The notes below the pieces were generated by a model. The model was not told where the DNA came from. It made no database searches and saw nothing but the letters and a program-made list of their open reading frames with translations. Below, in pieces: positions 5,230-11,055 of a stretch of 12,266 bases of DNA. Where the stretch lies: assembly GCA_902494855.1 (NCBI GenBank), contig CABUVC010000033.1, positions 1-12,266 of the forward strand. Reading direction: 5' to 3'. Source of the stretch: an uncultured Collinsella sp. GTDB lineage: Bacteria > Actinomycetota > Coriobacteriia > Coriobacteriales > Coriobacteriaceae. A program made the position numbers and the translations under genes. Numbering within the stretch: the first letter of the stretch is position 1; each line of letters starts with the position of its first letter.

Positions 5230-5658
5230 ATGGCTGAGAAGAAGGTTGCCAACGTCATTAAGCTCCAGATTCCTGCTGGTGCAGCTAACCCCGCTCCTCC
5301 CGTCGGCCCCGCCCTGGGCGCCGCTGGCGTGAACATCATGCAGTTCTGCCAGGCCTTTAACGCCGAGACGCAGGACAAGAAGGGCGACATCATCCCCGTT
5401 GAGATTTCTGTCTACGAGGATAAGTCCTTCTCCTTCATCACCAAGACCCCGCCGGCGGCTCACCTCATCAAGAAGGAGCTGAACCTCAAGTCTGGTTCCG
5501 CTAAGCCCCAGGCCGACAAGGTTGGTCAGCTCTCCCAGGAGCAGCTCACCAAGATCGCCGAGATTAAGATGCCGGACCTCAATGCCAACGACATTGACGC
5601 CGCCAAGAAGATCATCGCCGGTACCGCCCGTTCCATGGGCGTCACCATCGCTGAGTAG
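5230..5658 (+). CDS. rplK: 50S ribosomal protein L11
   Basis: L11 binds 23S rRNA at the GTPase-associated centre and takes part in factor binding and stringent-response sensing. The protein has 142 residues, the standard length. The N-terminal domain shows the proline-rich PAPPVGPALGAAGVNIMQFC segment (21–40). The C-terminal rRNA-binding domain ends in ARSMGVTIAE. An ATG six bases upstream (5224) is in frame, but AAAGGA at 5217–5222 leaves only 1 bp to it and 7 bp to 5230, so 5230 is chosen. The 120-bp gap after nusG may hold a separate promoter; none is convincing. Confidence 0.97.
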   Translation: MAEKKVANVIKLQIPAGAANPAPPVGPALGAAGVNIMQFCQAFNAETQDKKGDIIPVEISVYEDKSFSFITKTPPAAHLIKKELNLKSGSAKPQADKVGQLSQEQLTKIAEIKMPDLNANDIDAAKKIIAGTARSMGVTIAE

Positions 5659-5676
5659 CGATTTCTTTAGGTAACG

Positions 5677-5751
5677 ACGGGTGCTCCGACCGGGGCGCCC
5701 GTTAAATGTGTGCAATAGGGCACACGATACGATGTGGGAGGGCTCACGCCC
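5677..5751 (+). promoter_or_regulatory. Three hairpins in the rplK–rplA spacer
   Basis: The first stem is 11 bp (ACGGGTGCTCC 5677–5687 with GGGGCGCCCGT 5692–5702, two G·U). The second is GTGTGC/GCACAC (5708–5725). The third is GGGC/GCCC (5740–5751), just before the rplA SD. No T-run follows any of them. Structured spacers in rplK–rplA operons often hold an L1 autoregulatory site; this is a candidate, but a clear copy of the L1 rRNA motif could not be confirmed by eye. Confidence 0.4.
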
Positions 5752-5775
5752 GTTTAACCACAGGAGGTAATGCAC

Positions 5776-6483
5776 ATGGCTAAGCATGGTAAGAGCTATA
5801 ACGCCGCTGCCGAGAAGATCGACCGCGCCACGCTCTACACCCCCCTTCAGGCTGCCAAGCTCATCAAGGAGCTCGACACCGCCAAGTTCGACGAGACCGT
5901 CGAGGCCCACTTCCGTCTGGGCATCGATACTCGTAAGGCTGACCAGAACATCCGTGGTTCCATCTCCCTGCCCCACGGCACCGGCAAGACCGTTCGTGTT
6001 GCCGTCTTCGCCGAGGGCGAGAAGGCCCGCGAGGCCGAGGCTGCCGGCGCCGACATCATCGGTTCCGACGAGCTTGTCGCCCAGATTCAGAAGGGCGAGA
6101 TCAACTTCGACGCCGCTATCGCTACGCCGAACATGATGGCCAAGGTTGGCCGCATCGGTAAGATCCTTGGTCCCCGTGGCCTCATGCCGAACCCCAAGCT
6201 CGGCACCGTGACCATGGACGTCGCCAAGATGGTCTCCGAGCTCAAGGCTGGCCGCGTTGAGTACCGCGCCGACCGCTACGGCATCTGCCACGTGCCCCTG
6301 GGCAAGAAGTCCTTCTCTGAGCAGCAGCTCGTCGAGAACTACGCTGCCCTGTACACCGAGATCCTGCGCGTCAAGCCCTCTTCTGCTAAGGGCAAGTACG
6401 TCAAGTCCATCTCCGTGTCTTCCACCATGGGCCCTGGCGTCAAGGTCGATCCCGCTATCCAGCGCGACTTCCTGGCTGAGTAA
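5776..6483 (+). CDS. rplA: 50S ribosomal protein L1
   Basis: L1 forms the mobile L1 stalk of the 50S subunit, helps release deacylated tRNA and, in many bacteria, represses its own operon. The protein has 235 residues, the usual length. The hallmark segment GRIGKILGPRGLMPNPKLGT lies near residue 128 onward, and the C-terminal GPGVKVDP is also typical. An in-frame ATG at 5770 is only 2 bp after AGGAGG (5762–5767), whereas 5776 has 8 bp, so the latter is the start. It is the last gene of the block: a strong terminator follows, and rplJ–rplL are not in this window. Confidence 0.97.
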   Translation: MAKHGKSYNAAAEKIDRATLYTPLQAAKLIKELDTAKFDETVEAHFRLGIDTRKADQNIRGSISLPHGTGKTVRVAVFAEGEKAREAEAAGADIIGSDELVAQIQKGEINFDAAIATPNMMAKVGRIGKILGPRGLMPNPKLGTVTMDVAKMVSELKAGRVEYRADRYGICHVPLGKKSFSEQQLVENYAALYTEILRVKPSSAKGKYVKSISVSSTMGPGVKVDPAIQRDFLAE

Positions 6484-6520
6484 CTAACAGTTACTGCCTG
6501 AGCAAAGCAAGCATTGCTAA

Positions 6521-6564
6521 AGAGACCCGGTTCTGCCTCGTGCAGGACCGGGTCTCTTGCTTTT
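6521..6564 (+). terminator. Intrinsic terminator of rplK–rplA
   Basis: A 16-bp stem (AGAGACCCGGTTCTGC / GCAGGACCGGGTCTCT, one G·U) closes a CTCGT loop and is followed by TGCTTTT. It lies 38 bp after the rplA stop. Confidence 0.95.
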
Positions 6565-6573
6565 GAGTCAACG

Positions 6574-6613
6574 AAACCACCACGAAGGGGACAGGCACCC
6601 TTGTGGTGGTTTT
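6574..6613 (-). repeat. GGTGCC-type hairpin repeat, copy 1 (inverted)
   Basis: The arms AAACCACCACGAAGGG and CCCTTGTGGTGGTTT enclose a GACAGGCA centre; the arms match apart from one missing base. Its reverse complement aligns with the copies at 8282–8323 and 10297–10336, so it is inverted relative to them. The T-run at its + strand end makes it terminator-like. It sits just upstream of the leucine leader. Confidence 0.8.
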
Positions 6614-6669
6614 ACTTGTGTTGTACTTTAGCGCGATGTAGTACTACCCGAGGCCGAAGGGAGCCCAAC

Positions 6670-6729
6670 ATGTTTAAGAACACGCAACAGCTCCTAGGCC
6701 TAGCGCTACTAGATTGGATAGCGCGCTAG
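6670..6729 (+). CDS. leuL: Leucine leader peptide (attenuator peptide)
   Basis: A 19-residue frame, MFKNTQQLLGLALLDWIAR, has an SD AAGGGAG (6657–6663) 6 bp upstream. It holds five leucines within seven residues, encoded CTC CTA (GGC) CTA (GCG) CTA CTA. Four of the five are the usually rare CUA codon, also used in the E. coli leu leader. It overlaps pairing segments of the downstream attenuator, so ribosome stalling at Leu codons would favour the antiterminator. It lies about 150 bp before the remnant of leuA, the expected target. The frame is intact although the target is dead. Gene name is by function and position, not by sequence homology. Confidence 0.8.
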   Translation: MFKNTQQLLGLALLDWIAR

Positions 6730-6816
6730 GGTTGTAATCTCGCTATAACGATTTGTTGTACCCGGGTGCGCTATCGTCTGCCGCTTTCAGGCGTGATGAG
6801 CGACACGGGTATTTTT
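6699..6816 (+). promoter_or_regulatory. Leucine transcription attenuator: competing stems and terminator
   Basis: Segment 1, CCTAGCGC (6699–6706, inside the Leu codons), pairs with segment 2, GCGCTAGG (6723–6730). Alternatively, GATAGCGC (6717–6724, overlapping segment 2) pairs perfectly with segment 3, GCGCTATC (6768–6775). If it does not, segment 3 folds into the terminator: ACCCG (6760–6764) with CGGGT (6806–6810), GTG/CAC and CGCT (6769–6772) with AGCG (6799–6802), followed by ATTTTTCT. This is the classic 1:2 / 2:3 / 3:4 logic. Stalling at the CUA codons would cover segment 1, allow 2:3 and give read-through to leuA; translation to the stop would leave the terminator free. Confidence 0.75.
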
Positions 6817-6882
6817 CTATCTCTAGGCCTTCTCTCTCTCCTGAAAGCCATCTGTCATAAAACGGTCAATCAGGAGGAACAT

Positions 6883-7443
6883 ATAAGCCGCAAAATCACA
6901 ATCTTTGACGCCACCCTGTGCGACGGTGAGCAGTCGCCGGGCGCCAGCATGAATACCGAGGAAAAGCTCTTCATCGCCCGCCAGCTGGTGCGCATGAACG
7001 TGGACGTTATCGAGGCGGGCTTTCCCATCTCGAGTCCTGGTGACTTTCGCTCCGTACAGGAGATTGGCAAGATTGCGGGCGACCGATGCACGGTATGCGG
7101 CCTGACGCGCGCTGTCGACAGGGATATCGAAGTGGCTGCAGAGGCGCTCAAAACGGCCCAGAGGCCCCGTATCCATACAGGGCTGGGTGTGAGCACCAGT
7201 CACCTGCGCGACAAGCTCCATATGACTGAGGAAAGGGCAATTGAGTGAGCGATCCATGCCGTCAAACATGCTCGCAAGTTCGTTGACGATGTTGAGTTTT
7301 ATGCCGAGGATGCCGGCCGCTCCGATCAGGAGTTTCTGGTGCGCATTATCGAGGCGGCCGTAAAGGCCGGTGCCACGGTCGTGAACATCCCCGATACGAT
7401 GGGCTACAACATGCCGTGGGACTTTGGCGTCCGCATCCGTGAC
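6883..7443 (+). pseudogene. leuA: Decayed 5' fragment of 2-isopropylmalate synthase
   Basis: The frame matches LeuA, the first committed enzyme of leucine synthesis (acetyl-CoA + 2-oxoisovalerate), from its expected first residue. An SD AGGAGGA lies 4–5 bp before codon ATA (6883–6885), where ATG would be. The active-site motif normally read as DTTLRDGEQ is DATLCDGEQ: the Arg of the DRE-TIM motif is Cys (TGC at 6919). EAGFPISSPGDF, GLTRAV and RPRIHTGLGVS are intact. A TGA at 7246–7248 replaces an expected Arg codon (one CGA to TGA change). After it the same frame continues with FVDDVEFYAEDAGR and VVNIPDTMGYNMPW. Similarity ends near 7443, about 190 of roughly 500 residues; the C-terminal half and regulatory domain are missing. 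No promoter of its own is seen beyond the attenuator leader. Confidence 0.9.
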
Positions 7444-7447
7444 CTGC

Positions 7448-8089
7448 GCGGGCGCTGCGGGTGCGGCCGGTCAGCGTGCGGTCGACGTGATGGAGTATCG
7501 CGAGTACGAGATTGAGCGCATTGCGCGCCAGGCATTTGAGGCGGCGCGCAAACGTCGCGGCAAGGTGACGAGCGTTGATAAGCGCAACGTGCTGGAGACG
7601 AGCCGCATGTGGCGCGAGATCGTGCATCGCGTGCAAGACGAGGAGTACTCCGACGTGGAGCTTGAGGACCTGCTCGTCGACAACGCCGCCATGCAGCTCA
7701 TCAGTCGACCGGCAGACTTTGACGTCGTGGTGACGGAGAACATGTTCGGCGACATCCTGTCCGATGAGGCGGCTCAGATTACCGGATCGCTCGGTATGCT
7801 TGCCTCTGCCTCGCTGGATGATGGCGTATCGCTGTTTGGGCCGAGCGCTGGCAGCGCTCCTGACATCGCGGGGCTCGGCGTGGCCAATCCGCTGGCTCAA
7901 ATCTTGTCGGTGGCGATGCTGCTGACCTACGCGCTCGACATGGGCGAGCAAGCCGCGTGGATCGAGAGCGCCGTGGCGCGCGTGCTCGACGAGGGCTGGC
8001 GCACCCGTGACATCGCCGATGCCAACACCCCGGCAGATAAGATCCTCGGCACCACGACGATGGGCGACAAGGTCGTCGCCGCGCTGTAG
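7448..8089 (+). pseudogene. leuB: 3' fragment of 3-isopropylmalate dehydrogenase
   Basis: This frame is the C-terminal half of LeuB, the NAD-dependent enzyme that makes 4-methyl-2-oxopentanoate. Recognisable are RKRRGKVTSVDKRNVLETSR, VDNAAMQL, DVVVTENMFGDILSDEAAQI, GSLGMLASASL and GSAPDIAG. About 150–170 N-terminal residues are missing, and the frame starts directly after the leuA fragment in another frame. The normally conserved EPIHGSAPD reads GPSAGSAPD, so point decay has also begun. No internal stop is present up to the natural TAG. In the usual order leuA–leuC–leuD–leuB, a single deletion from inside leuA to inside leuB explains the arrangement and removed leuCD. A short Met-initiated product could still be translated but would lack half of the active site. 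Confidence 0.9.
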
Positions 8090-8114
8090 GCGATGCCGAT
8101 TCAAGCTGTCAAAT

Positions 8115-8251
8115 ATCTCAATCTGTAACATCTAAGGGGCAAAATCGTTCCTACCTGTTACAGATTGAGATTTTCGGCTGAGCATCCGTGGTCTGTCTCG
8201 ATCTGTAACAGCTAACCGATTATTTGGGCCCTACCTGTTACAGATTGAGAC
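8115..8251. repeat. Two further 57-nt palindromic repeats, again 80 bp apart
   Basis: Copies lie at 8115–8171 and 8195–8251, separated by 23 nt (8172–8194), with the same 80-bp period as the array at 1405–1621. In the first, the G in TCTCGAT is A and the partner C in ATCGAGA is T, which preserves pairing. In the second the pair is G·T, still tolerated in RNA. The interior of the first keeps the AAAA core and AGGGG/TTCCT; the interior of the second is divergent. The pair starts 26 bp after the leuB remnant. Confidence 0.85.
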
Positions 8252-8260
8252 AAACCGTTG

Positions 8261-8323
8261 GGACAGGTCGGACGAGTCAGCAAAACCACCACAAAGGTGC
8301 CGGTCCCCTTCGTGGTGGTTTTT
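8261..8323. repeat. GGTGCC-type hairpin repeat, copy 2 with extended left flank
   Basis: The hairpin AAAACCACCAC…GTGGTGGTTTT (8282–8323) is preceded by GGACAGGTCGGACGAGTCAG (8261–8280). The whole 63-nt unit is repeated almost exactly at 10277–10338, with about five differences. With the inverted copy at 6574–6613 it brackets the dead leucine locus. It can act as a terminator in both directions and lies past the 3' ends of leuB' (+) and the DUF4179 gene (-). Confidence 0.8.
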
Positions 8324-8440
8324 AGCGCAACGAGGTGTTCCCAGCCGACCATACGGGCGGCCTTGCGCTCACGCTGCTCGATGACAGCGCATCTTTAGAC
8401 GCGAAGTGCGGAACCGGGTGCATATACGAGCCGCGTAGCG
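8324..8440. other. Spacer with no firm gene, possible decayed coding tail
   Basis: On the - strand a frame below a stop at 8395–8397 reads AVIEQRERKAARMVGWEHLVA and then runs into the repeat. It has a coding-like look (charged helix, GC-rich third positions) but no start and no recognised family. It may be a remnant; no product is assigned. Confidence 0.2.
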
Positions 8441-9571
8441 TTACGAATTCATGGGAATGACCGTATCGCCAATTTGTACGCTTGCAATCTTGTCTGTGTC
8501 ACAAACTTGCGAGAACGGCCAGGTCTTGTGGACATCAGTGGTGCCGTTATCCAGTTTATTTGCGAAATAGCCGCTGTGGCTGGTTGCGTCCTCAACATGA
8601 CCGTCTTTGAACGTCACGATGAGGGGTATGTTGCCAACGGCATCCATAGACTCCTCCATGTTTTGAGACATCTTGCCGCTGTTGTTGTCGTGTTCGATGG
8701 AACGATCTATGTTGTAGCGGACTGAAACGCCAACGCAGGATACGGTGGCCTCTTGAATCGTCGCCTTGGTGCCGTTAAAGTTGACCGATTTGGGCGCGGG
8801 AATCGTAACGGATGTATCTTCGTAATTCAGCTGGAACTTAAGATCCCATGGGCCCGTAAGTATTTTCTTATACTCGGGAAGCTCTTTGCCAGCACGTGGC
8901 ACAACGAGAGAGTTGATATGCGTGCGGACGGTCCTGCCCATAAGGCCGGGTGATTCAACGCTGAACTGTGCAAAGTATTGAATGCTGGAGTCATTGGGGT
9001 TCTTGTCAATGAGCCATGATTGGCCTTGGCCGCCATGCTCGCCATCAACGTATACGTTTCCATCGACACTTCCGGCGATAGTTCCGTTCTCGCCCGGCTC
9101 GGAAAGCTTTTTCAGGGCAGCGGGATCGTCGAACGTAAGCGTATAGGCGATGGTAACCATATCCTTGTCGCCCATGATGGCGTCGGCGGTCACGGTGACT
9201 CCGTTGTTGGAGCAGCTAGCACCGACGGGCCGGCCAATACGGTCGATGATCTCGGTTTGAGAAGCAGGTCCGTCAAAGATGTCGGAAAGCATGTCAGAAG
9301 GAAGCGGCAGGACGCCTGTTGCCATAGCCGTGCCAGCGCCTCCAATGACGATAGCGAGGACTGCCGTTACAGCGGCAATGCGAGCGACTGTTCTTACGGG
9401 ATGGCGGGCGATGCGCGGCTTGCGTCGCGTGCCATTAAAGTTGCTTTGAGCGGTCGCCGCATCGCTTGAGGCGACGGACTGAGCAATCGAGTTTGCCATG
9501 TGCTGCTTCGCATTATCGGTAAACGAAATGTGCTCCAGGGCGTGGCGATAGTCATTCGAATTCGTAGTCAT
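8441..9571 (-). CDS. DUF4179-type membrane protein, probable anti-sigma factor
   Basis: The protein has 376 residues. An N-terminal cytoplasmic part (about 1–60, basic at 49–60) is followed by one hydrophobic segment at about 61–85 (ARIAAVTAVLAIVIGGAG). A large outside domain follows, beta-rich and with GDKDMVTIAYTL and related strands. This layout matches proteins annotated as DUF4179 that are encoded next to ECF sigma factors. The start overlaps the last 20 bp of the sigma gene, with AAAGGAG 6 bp before its ATG, which implies translational coupling and a matched dose. The expected role is to hold the sigma factor inactive at the membrane until an outside signal. No zinc-binding HxxxCxxC anti-sigma motif is seen in the N-terminal part, so the sigma contact is inferred from context only. 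The family call is from memory of the fold and context. Confidence 0.7.
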   Translation of the reverse strand: MTTNSNDYRHALEHISFTDNAKQHMANSIAQSVASSDAATAQSNFNGTRRKPRIARHPVRTVARIAAVTAVLAIVIGGAGTAMATGVLPLPSDMLSDIFDGPASQTEIIDRIGRPVGASCSNNGVTVTADAIMGDKDMVTIAYTLTFDDPAALKKLSEPGENGTIAGSVDGNVYVDGEHGGQGQSWLIDKNPNDSSIQYFAQFSVESPGLMGRTVRTHINSLVVPRAGKELPEYKKILTGPWDLKFQLNYEDTSVTIPAPKSVNFNGTKATIQEATVSCVGVSVRYNIDRSIEHDNNSGKMSQNMEESMDAVGNIPLIVTFKDGHVEDATSHSGYFANKLDNGTTDVHKTWPFSQVCDTDKIASVQIGDTVIPMNS

Positions 9572-10112
9572 TGTGGTCTCCTTTCAAGGAAAGCCGAAGT
9601 GACGCACGTCCGCGGCTAAGGTGCTGGGCGGTTGCAGCTGGCGTCGCGTGAACGGCGTCTGCGATTTCCCTGATGCTCATGCCTGCGTAGTAGTGCAAAA
9701 AGATGGCGATGCGCTGTGCTTGAGGCAGGGCCGTGACAGCGGAAAGAATGGCGCAGTCGCGTTGCGCGAATTCTTGCTCGGTATGTGTTACGGGTGCGCA
9801 GAAATCGGGGAGCGAATCGAGGTCGACAACCGGGTGATTCGCGTGCGTACGGCCGATATCGCGACATGCGTTCAGTGCGACTCGGATCACCCAAGCACGT
9901 TCGTGTTCGAGCGAGTCGAACGGTTGAGTGCGTTGGAGAATCTTGATCAGCGTGTCCTGGCAGATGTCTTGAGCGTCGTCAGCGGATCCAAGGGCCGAAT
10001 AGCACAATCGAAGGATGAGGTCGGAATACGTGTCGACCAAGCGCTTTGCTTCCCGCTCGATCTGATCGGCATCGCATCGGAGCGTGCTATTGCGGTTACG
10101 GCGTGCAGGCAT
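9552..10112 (-). CDS. ECF-type RNA polymerase sigma factor
   Basis: The protein has 186 residues. Region 2 covers about 20–90: LVDTYSDLILRLCYSALGSA is followed by DDAQDICQDTLIKIL (45–59), the core-binding and -10-recognising part, and AWVIRVALNACRD (73–85). Region 4 covers about 120–176: LPQAQRIAIFLHYYAGMSIREIADAV holds the helix-turn-helix that reads the -35. Regions 1 and 3 are absent, which defines the ECF group. An in-frame ATG further upstream (10205) exists, but TGGAGGTG lies 5 bp before the ATG at 10112 and homology begins after it. The gene overlaps the DUF4179 gene, a typical sigma–anti-sigma pair, often autoregulated. A strong terminator just upstream (10204–10230) isolates it from the metallophosphoesterase gene, so its promoter should lie in 10113–10203; no clear -35/-10 pair is seen there. 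Confidence 0.88.
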   Translation of the reverse strand: MPARRNRNSTLRCDADQIEREAKRLVDTYSDLILRLCYSALGSADDAQDICQDTLIKILQRTQPFDSLEHERAWVIRVALNACRDIGRTHANHPVVDLDSLPDFCAPVTHTEQEFAQRDCAILSAVTALPQAQRIAIFLHYYAGMSIREIADAVHATPAATAQHLSRGRASLRLSLKGDHNDYEFE

Positions 10113-10203
10113 AGTGTCACCTCCAATTGGTCGTGGTGGATATAGGGAAGGCGTCTCGCGAGGTCCCTCTACATACAACACGGTCGAGACTGCATAAGTT
10201 GAC

Positions 10204-10230
10204 AAAAAAAGACGGCACGTGAGCGCCGTC
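10204..10230 (-). terminator. Intrinsic terminator, - strand
   Basis: Read on the - strand, GACGGCGC (10230–10223) pairs with GTGCCGTC (10218–10211) over a TCAC loop, with one G·U, and is followed by seven T (10210–10204). It ends transcripts coming from the metallophosphoesterase gene before they reach the sigma factor. Confidence 0.88.
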
Positions 10231-10276
10231 CTTACAAAACAATGAGTGTTCTCGTTAATTACACAAGCACCGTGAT

Positions 10277-10338
10277 GGACAGGTCGGACGAGTCAGCAAA
10301 ACCACCATAAAGGTGCCTATCCCCTTCGTGGTGGTTGT
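10277..10338. repeat. GGTGCC-type hairpin repeat, copy 3
   Basis: This is a near-identical copy of 8261–8323, including the GGACAGGTCGGACGAGTCAG flank and the hairpin AAAACCACCA…TGGTGGTT. It lies 7 bp past the stop of the metallophosphoesterase gene, and on the - strand its hairpin is followed by TTTT. It can therefore act as a first terminator ahead of the one at 10204–10230. Confidence 0.8.
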
Positions 10339-10344
10339 TGGCAG

Positions 10345-11055
10345 TTACCAGGGGGTTCTGGCGGTTGAAGACTCGATTGCTTCGTGGCGTTTGAGCTCGC
10401 GGCGCATGGTTTGCGAGTTGAGCCAAGCGGCCTTCCAACCGCGCGTGGGGTAGCGCGCCTCGTCAATTTCGATCTTGGTATAGCCGCAGGCGTTGACAAT
10501 CTTCGTTCCGCATGGGTGTTGGCGCTCGCGTTGAAAGTTGGGGCCGTAGCTTTGGTGCACATGCCCGTGAATCATATAGTCGGGACCCCAAGACTCAAGA
10601 GCCGCATTAAAGCACTCGAATCCTCGATGCGGCAGGTCGTCCAGGTCGCCCATGCCTGCGACGGGTGCATGGGTAAGTAGAATATCGCATCCGTCTACCA
10701 GTGCGATTTTTCGCGATAGCTTGCGCATGCGTTTTGCCATCTCGCGCTCGGTATACATGTTCGCGCCGTCGCGGTAGCGCATGGAACCGCCCAGACCCGC
10801 AATGCGAATGCCTCGGTACACATACACGCTGTCCTCAACACAAATGCACCCGCCCGGTGCATGGCGCACGTAGCGGTCGTCGTGATTGCCACGCACGTAC
10901 ACAAGCGGTTTGTTGATGACGGTGACCAAAAACTCAAGATAGTCCGGATCCAGGTCGCCTGCGGATAGAATCAGGTCAACGTCCTCAAAGCGCTCCTTGC
11001 GAAAACATTCCCACAGGCAGCGCTCCTCTACATCGGCAATGGCTAGGATATTCAT
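10345..11055 (-). CDS. Metallophosphoesterase (calcineurin-like)
   Basis: The protein has 236 residues. Metal-site motifs appear in the family order: D8-V-E10 in place of the usual DxH, GD at 33–34, GNHDD (56–60), a lone His in LLTHAP (129) and GHVH (164–167). The family hydrolyses phosphomono- or diesters with a two-metal site. The His-to-Glu change in the first motif is shared, as far as I recall, with a subgroup of clostridial and actinobacterial proteins of similar length (N-terminus of the type ILxIxDVE…LW); it need not abolish activity. No signal peptide or membrane segment is seen, so it should act in the cytoplasm. Its ATG overlaps the stop of the upstream BMP-like gene (ATGA), which shows translational coupling. 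The substrate is not known. The last residues after about 215 are variable. Confidence 0.85.
   Translation of the reverse strand: MNILAIADVEERCLWECFRKERFEDVDLILSAGDLDPDYLEFLVTVINKPLVYVRGNHDDRYVRHAPGGCICVEDSVYVYRGIRIAGLGGSMRYRDGANMYTEREMAKRMRKLSRKIALVDGCDILLTHAPVAGMGDLDDLPHRGFECFNAALESWGPDYMIHGHVHQSYGPNFQRERQHPCGTKIVNACGYTKIEIDEARYPTRGWKAAWLNSQTMRRELKRHEAIESSTARTPW

Noticed and set aside
4186..6291. 701-codon open frame on the - strand
   Set aside because: It runs opposite secE, nusG, rplK and rplA and is rich in Leu/Asp/Val/Gly from mirrored codon bias; all four + strand genes are certain.
6615..6644. Promoter for the leucine leader
   Set aside because: TTGTGT and TAGTAC at 18 bp are too weak to assert; the true promoter was not identified.
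7424..8089. A functional Met-initiated LeuB-like protein starting at 7424
   Set aside because: The first ~10 codons come from the out-of-frame leuA remnant, no SD is seen, and half of the enzyme is missing.
10113..10205. Sigma factor start at 10205
   Set aside because: No SD for that ATG, the extra 31 residues are not sigma-like, the terminator T-run ends there, and GGAGGTG precedes the ATG at 10112.
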